Assembly (NCBI RefSeq): GCF_000826065.2
Contig: NZ_LN623543.1
Coordinates: forward strand, 660,144-724,143
Length of the DNA stretch: 64,000 nucleotides
Source of the DNA: Tessaracoccus massiliensis
Lineage (GTDB): Bacteria > Actinomycetota > Actinomycetes > Propionibacteriales > Propionibacteriaceae
Direction of reading: 5' to 3'
Position 1 is the first letter of the stretch, and each line of letters starts with the position of its first letter. Below are positions 1-8,120 of this stretch, one piece after another. The notes under the pieces are model-generated. The model was not told where the DNA came from. It made no database searches and was given only the letters and a program-made list of their open reading frames with translations. Both the position numbers and the translations under genes were made by a program.

Positions 1-151
1 CGTTGACCATCAGCTCAGGGTCGACGACGTCCTTCATCGCCTCGAGGATCTCCTCCTCGGTGGGGATGGCCGAGGGCGCGTCCGGGGTCGCGTCGAGGTC
101 GACGTCCGGCAGGTCGTCCTTGACCAGGTCGCTGGGGCGGGGTTCAGTCAT
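1..151 (-). CDS. sufT: SufT-like metal-sulfur cluster assembly factor (DUF59), N-terminal part
   Basis: This is the last visible gene of the SUF operon and it runs off the left edge, so only about 50 N-terminal residues are present. It starts at an ATG at 149-151. The acidic N-terminus leads into a segment reading EEEILEAMKDVVDPELMVN, which is the opening helix of the DUF59/PaaD family (compare the usual VxDPELGxN). DUF59 proteins help mature or insert Fe-S clusters. Position directly after sufU supports the call; the C-terminal half with the conserved Cys cannot be checked. Confidence 0.8.
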   Translation of the reverse strand, partial: MTEPRPSDLVKDDLPDVDLDATPDAPSAIPTEEEILEAMKDVVDPELMVN

Positions 152-177
152 GTTCGGTTCCTTCGGTTTCGGTGTCA

Positions 178-230
178 GGAATGCTTGGCGGTTTCGACAC
201 GTCCGCGCTCCTCGTGAGCTCGGAGGGCGG
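178..230 (+). repeat. Dispersed TTTCGAC repeat, copy between sufU and sufT
   Basis: About 50 bases beginning GGAATGCTTGGCGGTTTCGA match, with few mismatches, the reverse complement of 35257-35307. The unit has a TTTCGACACG block, a GCTCCTCG block and an AGCTCGGAGG block. It fills the short gap between sufU and sufT, which suggests a palindromic intergenic (REP-like) element rather than a gene. Confidence 0.7.
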
Positions 231-254
231 ACGGCTCCACCAGCGCTGGACGGC

Positions 255-695
255 TCAGGGGGCGGTGGTGGCCTGGAGTGCGGCGTCCTTCATGGCGGAC
301 CAGCCGAGCAGCGCGCACTTGACGCGGGCGGGGAACTTGGACACGCCCGCGAACGCGATGGCGTCCTCGAACACATCCTCGTCGGGGGTGACGTTGCCCT
401 GGCTGTGCATGACCTCCAGGAACTGGTCGTGGAGTTCCATCGCGTGGCTCACCGGCTTGCCGATCAGGAGATCGGTCATCACCGAGACGGACGCCTGTGA
501 GATGGAACAGCCCTCTGCGTCGTAGGAGATGTCGGTGAGCGTGCCGTCGTCGACCTGGACGCGCAGCGTCAATTCGTCGCCGCACGACGGGTTCACGTGG
601 TGCACCTCCGCCTGGTACGGCTCGCGGAGCCCGGCGTTGTGCTTCTCGCGGTAGTGATCGAGGATGATCGTCTGGTACAGCTCGTCAATGTTCAT
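255..695 (-). CDS. sufU: SufU, Fe-S scaffold / sulfur-transfer protein
   Basis: A 146-residue NifU/SufU-type protein. It takes persulfide sulfur from SufS for the SufBCD scaffold. The N-terminus (MNIDELYQTIILDHYREKHN) and the segments NPSCGDELTLRV, DAEGCSISQASVSVM and VKCALLGWSAMKDA carry the three conserved Cys plus Asp that bind zinc in SufU. Length matches the family. It lies 6 bases downstream of sufS, in the standard order sufS-sufU-sufT. The ATG at 693-695 gives the usual SufU N-terminus. Confidence 0.95.
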   Translation of the reverse strand: MNIDELYQTIILDHYREKHNAGLREPYQAEVHHVNPSCGDELTLRVQVDDGTLTDISYDAEGCSISQASVSVMTDLLIGKPVSHAMELHDQFLEVMHSQGNVTPDEDVFEDAIAFAGVSKFPARVKCALLGWSAMKDAALQATTAP

Positions 696-701
696 ATCTG
701 G

Positions 702-1943
702 TCAGCCCTTGAATCGTGGGGCGAAGTAGTCACGGGTGAACACCAACGCATCAGCGAGGGCGTCGATCTCGGCAGGCGTGGTGTACAGGTACGACGACGC
801 CCGCGTCGAGCTCTGGAACCCCAGCCGCTTGTGCAGGGGGCGGGCGCAGTGGTGACCGCCCCGGATCGCTACCCCGCGGGAGTCGAGCACCTGCATCACG
901 TCGTGCGGGTGCACGCCGTCGAGGTTGAAAGAGATGGCGCTGCCACGGTCCACCGCCTCCGTCGGGCCGAGGATGGTCAGGCCCTCGATGGAGGTCAGTT
1001 TGCCCAGCGCGTACCTGGTCAACTCGTGTTCGTGTTCGGCGATGGCGTCCATGCCGAGGCGGGTGAGGTATTCGATGGCGGCGCCCAGGCCCACGGCCTG
1101 CGCGATGGGCGGGGTGCCCGCCTCGAAGCGGTGCGGGGGCGGCGCGTACGTCGACCGGGCCATCTCCACGACCTCGATCATCTCGCCCCCGCCCAGAAAC
1201 GGCGGCAGCTCCGCGAGCAGGTCGTAGCGACCCCACAGCACGCCGATGCCCGTGGGGCCGAGCATCTTGTGCGCCGTGAACGCCACCAGATCCGCACCCA
1301 GCGCGGACACGTCGGTGGCCTTGTGCGGCACCGCCTGCGACGCGTCGACCACCATCCTCGCGCCGACGGCGTGCGCCTGCCCGGCGATCTCTCGGACGGG
1401 GTTCTCGGTGCCCAGCACGTTGCTCACCGCCGTCAACGAGACGATCTTCGTACGCTCGTTGATCAACTGCTCGCGCTCTGCGGACTCCAGGTCGAGGCGG
1501 CCCTCGTCGGTGATGTCGAACCAGCGCAGCGTGGCGCCCGTGCGCTCACACAACATCTGCCACGGCACGATGTTGGAGTGATGCTCCATCATGGAGATGA
1601 CCACGTCATCGCCGGCCTTCAACCCCGCCCCCAGCGCGTGGGCGGCGAGGTTGAGGGCTTCGGAGGCGTTCTTCGTGTAGATGACCTCCTCGGGGCGCGC
1701 GGCCCCGATGAAATCGGCCACCTTCCCGCGGGCGTACTCGAACGCCGCGGTGGCCTCCCCTCCGAGCAGATGCATGGCACGCGCCACGTTGGCGTTGTGC
1801 TGCAGGTAGTGCTGGGCCACGGCGTCGACCACCTGGCGGGGCTTCTGAGAGGTGTTGGCCGAGTCCAGATAGACCAGCGGGTACTCCCCCACCCTGCGGC
1901 GCAGGATGGGGAAGTCAGCCCGGATGAGGGAGGTGTCAAGCAT
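702..1943 (-). CDS. sufS: SufS, cysteine desulfurase
   Basis: A 413-residue group II cysteine desulfurase, PLP-dependent, converting cysteine to alanine and handing persulfide to SufU. The PLP lysine is visible in FTAHKMLGPTGIG (about K226), with the upstream NASEALNLAAHA and MEHHSNIVPW motifs. The catalytic cysteine sits in IRGGHHCARPLHKR near residue 365. Its start codon shares a base with the sufC stop codon, so translation is probably coupled. Length and motifs are normal. Confidence 0.97.
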   Translation of the reverse strand: MLDTSLIRADFPILRRRVGEYPLVYLDSANTSQKPRQVVDAVAQHYLQHNANVARAMHLLGGEATAAFEYARGKVADFIGAARPEEVIYTKNASEALNLAAHALGAGLKAGDDVVISMMEHHSNIVPWQMLCERTGATLRWFDITDEGRLDLESAEREQLINERTKIVSLTAVSNVLGTENPVREIAGQAHAVGARMVVDASQAVPHKATDVSALGADLVAFTAHKMLGPTGIGVLWGRYDLLAELPPFLGGGEMIEVVEMARSTYAPPPHRFEAGTPPIAQAVGLGAAIEYLTRLGMDAIAEHEHELTRYALGKLTSIEGLTILGPTEAVDRGSAISFNLDGVHPHDVMQVLDSRGVAIRGGHHCARPLHKRLGFQSSTRASSYLYTTPAEIDALADALVFTRDYFAPRFKG

Positions 1944-2707
1944 CAGGCGTTGGCAGCTTCCTTGATGTACTTCTCGTAACCCTCGGCCTCGAGGTTCTCG
2001 GCCAGTTCCTTGCCGCCCTCGGCCACGATGCGGCCGTCGACGAAGACGTGCACGAAGGTGGGCTCGATGTAGCGCAGGATGCGGGTGTAGTGCGTGATCA
2101 GGATGACCGCGCGGTCGCCCTGCGCCGAGTACTTGTTGACGCCCTCGGAGACGATGCGCAGGGCATCGATGTCGAGGCCGGAATCGGTCTCGTCGAGGAT
2201 CGCGGCCTTCGGGTTGAGCAGCTGAAGCTGGGCGATCTCGTGGCGCTTCTTCTCACCGCCGGAGAAGCCTTCGTTGACCGAGCGACTCGAGAAGGACTTG
2301 TCGAGGTGCAGTTCGCCGAGCGTGGTCTCGACGTCCTTGACCCAGGTGCGCACCTTCGGGGCCTCACCGTCGATGGCGGTCTTGGCGGTGCGCAGGAAGT
2401 TCGCCACGGACACGCCGGGCACCTCCACGGGGTACTGCATGGCCAGGAACAGGCCAGCCTTGGCGCGCTCGTCGACGGACATCTCGGTGATCTCCTCGCC
2501 GTCGAGGGTGACGGAGCCGGAGGTGATCTCGTACTTGGGGTGGCCGGCGATGGCGTAGGCGAGGGTGGACTTGCCGGAGCCGTTGGGCCCCATCAGCGCG
2601 TGGATCTCGCCGGGGTTGATGGTCAGGTTGACGCCCTTGAGGATCTGCTTGGGGCCGTCCTCGGTCTGGACGTCGACGTGCAGGTCGGAGATGACGAGGG
2701 TTGACAT
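1943..2707 (-). CDS. sufC: SufC, Fe-S assembly ATPase
   Basis: A 254-residue ABC-type ATPase of the SufBCD scaffold; it powers cluster assembly and is not a transporter. It shows Walker A GPNGSGKST, the SufC-type signature FSGGEKKRHEI and Walker B AILDETDSGLDIDAL. I chose the ATG at 2705-2707 (MSTLVISDLHVDV) over a longer in-frame reading because it follows a GGAGAAAT ribosome site and gives the standard family length. It lies 58 bases after the Rieske gene. Confidence 0.96.
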   Translation of the reverse strand: MSTLVISDLHVDVQTEDGPKQILKGVNLTINPGEIHALMGPNGSGKSTLAYAIAGHPKYEITSGSVTLDGEEITEMSVDERAKAGLFLAMQYPVEVPGVSVANFLRTAKTAIDGEAPKVRTWVKDVETTLGELHLDKSFSSRSVNEGFSGGEKKRHEIAQLQLLNPKAAILDETDSGLDIDALRIVSEGVNKYSAQGDRAVILITHYTRILRYIEPTFVHVFVDGRIVAEGGKELAENLEAEGYEKYIKEAANA

Positions 2708-2765
2708 GGTTGCTATTTCTCCTGATGAATCTGGTCGGGGGTCCACGGGGGCTGGCCCCCGTGTG

Positions 2766-3095
2766 TCAGTAGTTCGTGGTGGTGGCGTCGACGTCGATGA
2801 GCACGTCGTCGCCGTCGATGCGGCATTCGAAGACCCGGACGGGTTCGGTGGCCGGCAGGTTGAGCGGACGGCCGGTCTCGAGGCTGAAGACAGAACCGTG
2901 CAGGTAGCACTCGATGGTGTCGTCGACGACGTCACCTTCCGACAGCGCCACCTTGCCGTGGCTGCACTCGTCCTCGATGGCGTAGACCTTCTCCCCGTGC
3001 AACACGATGGCGACGCTGAGGTCGTCGTCGATGTCCACGGGGAACGGCTTGTCGGCCTCCAGATCGGAGACCTTGCAGACCGCCTGAAGGCTCAC
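2766..3095 (-). CDS. Rieske [2Fe-2S] ferredoxin-like subunit of the SUF operon
   Basis: A 109-residue small Rieske protein (non-haem iron oxygenase ferredoxin type). The cluster ligands are visible as C44-x-H46 and C63-x2-H66 within DECSHG and IECYLHG. A Rieske ferredoxin between sufD and sufC is usual in actinobacterial SUF operons; its role is not settled and may be electron supply or acting as a client protein. Its start overlaps the 3' end of sufD by 4 bases. Confidence 0.9.
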   Translation of the reverse strand: MSLQAVCKVSDLEADKPFPVDIDDDLSVAIVLHGEKVYAIEDECSHGKVALSEGDVVDDTIECYLHGSVFSLETGRPLNLPATEPVRVFECRIDGDDVLIDVDATTTNY

Positions 3096-4273
3096 TGCTC
3101 GTCTGCCTTCGACGTGGTGGAGCCGTGCACGATCTCGAGCTCACGCTCGATCTGGGCCAGCATCTTGGCTTCGATCTCCGGGATGCCGACGCGGCGGATG
3201 ATGTCGGCGAAGAAGCCGTGCGCCACCAGGCGACGGGCCTCGACCTCGGGGACGCCGCGGCTCATCAGGTAGAACAACTGCTCGTCGTCGAAGCGACCCG
3301 TCGACGACGAGTGGCCGGCACCGGCGATCTCACCGGTCTCGATCTCGAGGTTGGGCACCGAATCCGCCTGGCAGCCGTCGGTCAGCACGAGGTTTTTGTT
3401 CGACTCGTAGGTGTCGATGTTCTCGGCCACCTTGCGGATCAGCACGTCACCGATCCACACCGAATGAGCCCCCTTGCCACGCAGCGCACCGCGGTAGTCC
3501 ACGTTGGACTTGGTGTTGGGCGCGTTGTGGTCGACGAACAGGCGGTGCTGGATATGCTGGTTCTCGTCGGCGAAGTACAGGCCGTAGGCCTCGATCTCGC
3601 CGCCGGGGCCGTCGTAGTGCGAGTTCTCCTGCAGGCGGACGTCGCCGCCCAGTGAGGCGGTGACGGTCTTGACGTGGGCGTCGCGGCCGATGCTCACGGT
3701 GCGCTGACCGCCGTGGACGGAGCCGTCCTCCCAGTCCTGCAGCGTGATGAAGTTCAGCGCAGCACCGTCGCCGACGATGATGTCGGTCTTCTCGGCGTAC
3801 CTGGCGCTGCCCTCGTAGCGGAACACGATGGTGGCGCGGGCGTTGGCTCCGATGGTGACCACGACGTGGTCGCGGGCCTCGCCACCCTGACCCCGGCCGA
3901 CGAACACGACAGGTTCGGCGATCTCGGCGTTGGCGGCCACCTTGATATGGGTGCGGTGGGTGGACTGGTCAGCGGCCAGGGCCGAGATGCGGTCCGTCGG
4001 GGCCTCGGCGGCCAGGGAGTGCGCCTGCTCCAGCGTGATGGATTCGACGCTCACGCCGTCGGGGGTCTCCCCGCTCCAGTCGAGCGAGCCGACGCCCTCC
4101 GTGACGGGGTTCAGGAGCGTCGTGAAACGCTTGAGAGGGGTGAAGCGCCAGATCTCCTCGCGGCCGGTGGGCTGCTGGTGATCCTCGACGGTCCACGAGG
4201 GAGTCGGGTGCAGGTGCGACTCGACTGTTTCGATGGCTGCGGCCACGTTGGGGGCCTCAGTGGTGGTGGTCAA
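3092..4273 (-). CDS. sufD: SufD, Fe-S cluster assembly protein
   Basis: SufD partners SufB and SufC in the assembly scaffold. The C-terminal beta-helix is recognisable (DYRGALRGKGAHSVWIGDV, LEIETGEIAGAGHSSSTGRF, RRLVAHGFFADIIRR). I place the start at the TTG at 4271-4273 because a strong AAGGAAG ribosome site lies 5 bases before it, giving 393 residues. An in-frame ATG at 4318 touching the sufB stop is the alternative and adds 15 residues. Downstream it overlaps the Rieske gene. Confidence 0.93.
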   Translation of the reverse strand: MTTTTEAPNVAAAIETVESHLHPTPSWTVEDHQQPTGREEIWRFTPLKRFTTLLNPVTEGVGSLDWSGETPDGVSVESITLEQAHSLAAEAPTDRISALAADQSTHRTHIKVAANAEIAEPVVFVGRGQGGEARDHVVVTIGANARATIVFRYEGSARYAEKTDIIVGDGAALNFITLQDWEDGSVHGGQRTVSIGRDAHVKTVTASLGGDVRLQENSHYDGPGGEIEAYGLYFADENQHIQHRLFVDHNAPNTKSNVDYRGALRGKGAHSVWIGDVLIRKVAENIDTYESNKNLVLTDGCQADSVPNLEIETGEIAGAGHSSSTGRFDDEQLFYLMSRGVPEVEARRLVAHGFFADIIRRVGIPEIEAKMLAQIERELEIVHGSTTSKADEQ

Positions 4274-4317
4274 TTCTTCTTCCTTCAGGTGTGGGGCGGC
4301 TGGGCTGTGGTGCGGCA

Positions 4318-5760
4318 TCAGCCGACCGCGCCCTCCATCTGCAGCTCGATGAGGCGGTTGAGTTCGAGGGCGTATTCCATGGGCAGCTCGCGGGCGATGG
4401 GCTCGACGAAGCCGCGCACGATCATGGCCATGGCCTCGATCTCCTCCATGCCGCGGCTCATGAGGTAGAACAGCTGATCCTCGGAGACCTTCGACACGGT
4501 GGCCTCGTGCGCCAGGGAGACGTCCTCCTCACGCACGTCCACGTAGGGGTACGTGTCGGAGCGGGAGATGGTGTCGACCAGCAGGGCGTCACACATCACC
4601 GACGACGACGAGTGGTGCGCACCCGGGTCCACCTGCACGAGACCGCGGTACGAGGAGCGGCCACCGCCACGGGCCACGGACTTGCTGACGATGGAGCTCT
4701 GGGTGTTGGGCGCGCAGTGCACCATCTTCGAGCCGGCGTCCTGGTGCTGGCCCTCGCCGGCGAAGGCGATCGACAGCGTCTCACCGCGGGCGTGTTCGCC
4801 CATCAGGTACACGGCCGGGTACTTCATGGTGACCTTCGAGCCGATGTTGCCGTCGATCCACTCCATCAGCGCGCCCTCTTCGCAGGTGGCGCGCTTGGTG
4901 ACCAGGTTGTAGACGTTGTTCGACCAGTTCTGAATGGTGGTGTAGCGGCAGCGCGCGTTCTTCTTCACGATGATCTCGACGACGGCGCTGTGCAGCGAAT
5001 CCGACGAGTAGATCGGCGCGGTGCAGCCCTCGACGTAGTGCACGGAGGCACCCTCGTCGACGATGATCAGCGTGCGCTCGAACTGGCCCATGTTCTCCGT
5101 GTTGATGCGGAAGTAGGCCTGCAGCGGGATGGTCACCTCGACGCCCTTGGGCACGTAGATGAAGGACCCACCCGACCACACGGCGGTGTTCAGCGCGGCG
5201 AACTTGTTGTCGCCCACGGGGATGACGGTGCCGAAGTACTCCTTGAAGAGCTCGGGGTGCTCCTTGAGCGCGGTGTCGGTGTCGAGGAAGAGCACGCCTT
5301 GGCGCTCCAGTTCCTCGTTGATCTTGTGGTAGACCACCTCGGACTCGTACTGCGCGGCGACGCCGGCGACGAGGCGGGCCTTCTCAGCCTCCGGGATGCC
5401 GAGCCGGTCGTAGGTGTTCTTGATGTCCTCCGGCAGGTCCTCCCAGGTCTGGGCCTGCTTCTCGGTGGAGCGCACGAAGTACTTGATGTTGTCGAAGTCG
5501 ATCTCCGACAGGTCCGCGCCCCAGGTGGGCATGGGCTTCTTGTCGAAGAGCTTGAGGCCCTTGAGGCGGAGATCGAGCATCCACTCGGGCTCGTCCTTCA
5601 GGGCGGAGATGTTGCGCACGACGGCCTCGCTGAGGCCGCGCTCGGCGGTGGCGCCTGCAGTGTCTGAGTCGTGCCAGCCGTACTCGTACGTCGAGAGCGC
5701 CTCGAGGTGCTCGTCCTGCGTGGCGCCCAGGCCGGGTGCCTTGGGTGCGGTCTGCGTCAT
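4318..5760 (-). CDS. sufB: SufB, Fe-S cluster scaffold
   Basis: A 480-residue SufB core scaffold protein. It has typical segments such as [55 protein letters not shown] and a C-terminus with [18 protein letters not shown]. The cysteine in EGCTAP is conserved and probably takes part in cluster assembly. Start is the ATG at 5758-5760, 8 bases after GGAGA; a GTG 18 bases further upstream is possible. It follows sufR by 14 bases, so the regulator and the assembly genes form one transcript. Confidence 0.96.
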   Translation of the reverse strand: MTQTAPKAPGLGATQDEHLEALSTYEYGWHDSDTAGATAERGLSEAVVRNISALKDEPEWMLDLRLKGLKLFDKKPMPTWGADLSEIDFDNIKYFVRSTEKQAQTWEDLPEDIKNTYDRLGIPEAEKARLVAGVAAQYESEVVYHKINEELERQGVLFLDTDTALKEHPELFKEYFGTVIPVGDNKFAALNTAVWSGGSFIYVPKGVEVTIPLQAYFRINTENMGQFERTLIIVDEGASVHYVEGCTAPIYSSDSLHSAVVEIIVKKNARCRYTTIQNWSNNVYNLVTKRATCEEGALMEWIDGNIGSKVTMKYPAVYLMGEHARGETLSIAFAGEGQHQDAGSKMVHCAPNTQSSIVSKSVARGGGRSSYRGLVQVDPGAHHSSSSVMCDALLVDTISRSDTYPYVDVREEDVSLAHEATVSKVSEDQLFYLMSRGMEEIEAMAMIVRGFVEPIARELPMEYALELNRLIELQMEGAVG

Positions 5761-5774
5761 ATCGATCGTCTCCG

Positions 5775-6446
5775 TCACTTTCTTTTCGGGATCTGCGGTG
5801 TGGGCAGTGGGTGGGGGACGTGTGTGGTGCACACGCCGTCGCCGTGGGCGATGGTGGCCAGTCGCTGGACATGACTGCCCAGCAGCCGGCTGAAGAGTTT
5901 GGTCTCGATCTCACACAGGATCGGGAACTCGGCGGCAACGTGGGCCACCGGGCAGTGGTGCTGCAGGAGTTGGTCGCCGGCGCGCAGCGGACGCACGGAG
6001 GCGGCGTAGCCGTCGAGGTCGAGGACCTCCACGAGGGCGTCCATGCAGGTCAGCTCGGGGTCGTCGGCCCGCAACTCGCGGTAGCGCTGCTCGATCTCGG
6101 CGACTCGGTCGTCGGCGATGTCGCGCACCGCGTCCGGCCCGGCGAGCACTTGGAGGCGCCGCATGGCGGCGATGGCCAGATCGTCGTAGGCCTGCGTGAA
6201 TTCGGCGCGGCCCGCGTCAGTCAGGACGAACACCTTCGACGGGCGGCCGCGGCCACGGGGGCCGTAGACGCGCTCGTCGCGCGAGGTCAGGATGCCTTCC
6301 TCGAGAAGCGTGGCCAGGTGGCGGCGCACCGCAGCAGGGGTGAGTTCGAGCACCTCGGCGAGTTGCTTGGCGGTCTGGGGACCGTCGTTGAGGATAAGGT
6401 CGACGACGCGTTGACGGGTTGGTGTCTCCACGACCTGCGCCTCCAT
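5775..6446 (-). CDS. sufR: SufR, Fe-S-sensing repressor of the SUF operon
   Basis: A winged-helix regulator of 223 residues, first gene of the suf operon. The DNA-binding part ([20 protein letters not shown]) is followed by the wing [18 protein letters not shown]. Cysteines at about 165, 178 and 206 ([22 protein letters not shown]) match the SufR Fe-S ligand pattern. I chose the ATG at 6444-6446 because GGAGG lies 7 bases upstream. Holo-SufR represses suf, and loss of its cluster induces the operon; autoregulation is expected from its position. Confidence 0.93.
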   Translation of the reverse strand: MEAQVVETPTRQRVVDLILNDGPQTAKQLAEVLELTPAAVRRHLATLLEEGILTSRDERVYGPRGRGRPSKVFVLTDAGRAEFTQAYDDLAIAAMRRLQVLAGPDAVRDIADDRVAEIEQRYRELRADDPELTCMDALVEVLDLDGYAASVRPLRAGDQLLQHHCPVAHVAAEFPILCEIETKLFSRLLGSHVQRLATIAHGDGVCTTHVPHPLPTPQIPKRK

Positions 6447-6486
6447 CACATCCACCTCCAACTCTGTGCCAAGTATTTAGCTTACA

Positions 6487-6505
6487 ACTTCGTTTCAAAA
6501 GTCAA
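6487..6505 (-). promoter_or_regulatory. Candidate suf operon promoter element and operator
   Basis: Read on the minus strand, TTGACT (6500-6505) is a good -35 box, with TAAGCT or TAAATA downstream as weaker -10 candidates. An inverted repeat ACTT-N8-AAGT at 6487-6502 overlaps it and could be the SufR operator. The position, 40-60 bases before sufR, fits. The exact operator sequence in this lineage is not known to me, so the operator call is inference. Confidence 0.4.
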
Positions 6506-6528
6506 TCCCAATCTCATTCACGATTCAA

Positions 6529-6547
6529 GCAGGCGTACCTAACCTCC
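6529..6547 (-). promoter_or_regulatory. DtxR/IdeR-like iron box half site upstream of sufR
   Basis: On the minus strand the sequence GGAGGTTAGGTACGCCTGC matches 11 of 19 positions of the consensus TTAGGTTAGGCTAACCTAA. One half (AGGTTAGG) is intact and the other is poor. It sits upstream of the suf -35 box, where iron-dependent control of Fe-S assembly would make sense. A half-site match can arise by chance. Confidence 0.3.
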
Positions 6548-6556
6548 CCCCTCCCC

Positions 6557-6639
6557 CGTGAGCAATTGGATAGGGTCACGGCGCGACACGCCGGGGAAAA
6601 CGCCGGTTTCCGCGCACCACCCCATCCAATTGCTCACGG
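6557..6639. promoter_or_regulatory. Long spaced inverted repeat between sufR and the ABC exporter
   Basis: The arm CCGTGAGCAATTGGATAGGG (6557-6576) and its inverted copy at 6621-6639 match over 19 bases with one extra A, separated by 44 bases. Each arm contains the palindromic core CAATTG. The right arm overlaps the expected -35 region of the exporter promoter (-10 TAGGCT at 6649-6654). That suggests paired operator sites for a dimeric regulator that can loop DNA, or a large cruciform. Confidence 0.5.
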
Positions 6640-6660
6640 AGGGTTGGCTAGGCTGTGGCC

Positions 6661-7362
6661 GTGCCCATCCTGATAGCCCACGAGTTGAGCCTGTCCTTCG
6701 GACCCAAGAGGGCCCTCGACGCTTTGACGCTCGATGCTGAGGCCGGGCACATCACCGCGCTGCTCGGCCCCAACGGAGCCGGCAAGACCACCTTCATCCG
6801 CTGCTGCACCGGCCTCGCGAGGCCCGACGGCGGGTTGCTCACGCTGTTCGGCGGCCGGCCCGGCGCCTCCGAGGTGCTCCCCCGCATCGGCCTCATGCCC
6901 CAGACCACGGGCGCATGGTCCGGCATCACCGCGGTGCGGCTGCTGACCTACCTGGCGCGCCTGTACGCGAACCCACAGCCTGTCGACCAGCTCATGGAGC
7001 TGCTCGGCATCGATGACTTCGCCACCACCCCCTACCGCCGCCTCTCGGGCGGGCAGCAACAGGCGGTCAACCTCGCCGGCGCGCTCATCGGCCGACCGGA
7101 CCTGGTCTTCCTCGACGAGCCCTCCGCCGGGCTCGACCCCCGCAGCCGCCGCAACACCTGGGACCTCCTCGCCAGGGTCCGCTCCGACGGCGTGGGCATC
7201 GTGCTGACCACCCATGACATGCAGGAGGCCGAGGCCCTCGCGGACCACGTCTACATCGTCGACCGAGGGCGCGTCACCGCCGAGGGCACCGTCGCCAGCC
7301 TGACTGTGAACGGCTCCCTCGAGGACGCCTTCCTCGCCCACACCACCGGAGACCGCGCATGA
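6661..7362 (+). CDS. ABC-2 type exporter, ATP-binding protein (ctaA-linked)
   Basis: A 233-residue ATPase with Walker A GPNGAGKT, signature LSGGQQQ, Walker B LVFLDEPSAGLD and switch histidine in LTTHDMQEAEALADH. I chose the GTG at 6661 because a TAGGCT -10 box ends 6 bases before it, fitting a leaderless transcript; a GTG at 6655 is the alternative. It overlaps the permease gene by 4 bases. An ABC pair before ctaA is also seen in mycobacteria (Rv1458c-Rv1456c). The substrate is unknown; a link to haem or oxidase assembly is inference. Confidence 0.88.
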   Translation: MPILIAHELSLSFGPKRALDALTLDAEAGHITALLGPNGAGKTTFIRCCTGLARPDGGLLTLFGGRPGASEVLPRIGLMPQTTGAWSGITAVRLLTYLARLYANPQPVDQLMELLGIDDFATTPYRRLSGGQQQAVNLAGALIGRPDLVFLDEPSAGLDPRSRRNTWDLLARVRSDGVGIVLTTHDMQEAEALADHVYIVDRGRVTAEGTVASLTVNGSLEDAFLAHTTGDRA

Positions 7363-8120
7363 CCGCCCTCGACTTCACCCCGGATGCCAGCGCGGCTCCG
7401 TTCGCGCGGCGGGTCTGGGCCCAGGCCACCACCGAGGCCGGCCTCATCCTCCGTAACGGCGAACAGGCCATCCTCGCGATCGTCATCCCCGTGGCCGTGC
7501 TCATCGGCGCCAAGCTCTTCGGCGACCGGCTCGGGCTCAACCTCCAGGAGATGGCGCCCTCCGTGCTGGCGCTGGTGATCTGGAGCACCTGCCTGACCAC
7601 GCTGGCCATCGCCACCGGCTTCGAGCGCCGCTACAACGTGCTCGAACGCATCGCGGCCACGCCGCTGGGCAAGCCCGGCATCCTGCTGGGCAAGGGCCTG
7701 GGCATCGCGATAATCACCGTTGGGCAGATTGTGGTGCTCAGCGCCATCGGCCTGGCGCTGGGCTGGCGGCCCAGCTTCACCGTCGGATCCTTCCTGATCG
7801 CGGTGGCCGTGGCCGCGCTGTCCATGGGCGCCTTCGCGGGGCTGGCGTTGACCATCTCCGGCTGGCTGCGGCCCGAGGCGACCCTCGCCATCGCCAACCT
7901 CCTCTACCTCGTGGGCATGCCGCTGGGCGTCCTGCTGCCCGTGAACCGCTTCCCGGAGTGGGCGCAGAACGTGATCAACCTGCTGCCCACCGGCGCGCTG
8001 GGAGAGACCCTGCGGCAGAGCGCAGCAGGCGTGGCCGTAGGCTGGCCGCTGTTGGTGGCCGCGCTGTGGTGCGTGGGCACATTGCTGCTGGCACGAAAGG
8101 TGTTCTCGTGGACGTCCTGA
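7359..8120 (+). CDS. ABC-2 type exporter, permease (ctaA-linked)
   Basis: A 253-residue integral membrane protein with about six hydrophobic segments (for example AILAIVIPVAVLIGA, IAIITVGQIVVLSAIGLAL and a C-terminal PLLVAALWCVGTLLLA). The motif RRYNVLERIAATPLGKPGILLGK resembles the coupling region of ABC-2 permeases. It starts with an ATGA overlap with the ATPase and itself overlaps ctaA by 13 bases, so the three proteins are probably made together. What it exports is not evident from the sequence. Confidence 0.85.
   Translation: MTALDFTPDASAAPFARRVWAQATTEAGLILRNGEQAILAIVIPVAVLIGAKLFGDRLGLNLQEMAPSVLALVIWSTCLTTLAIATGFERRYNVLERIAATPLGKPGILLGKGLGIAIITVGQIVVLSAIGLALGWRPSFTVGSFLIAVAVAALSMGAFAGLALTISGWLRPEATLAIANLLYLVGMPLGVLLPVNRFPEWAQNVINLLPTGALGETLRQSAAGVAVGWPLLVAALWCVGTLLLARKVFSWTS

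Noticed and set aside
1943-2935. SufC with a 75-residue N-terminal extension
   Set aside because: The extension is the out-of-frame translation of the Rieske gene. The ATG at 2707 has a ribosome site and gives the standard length.
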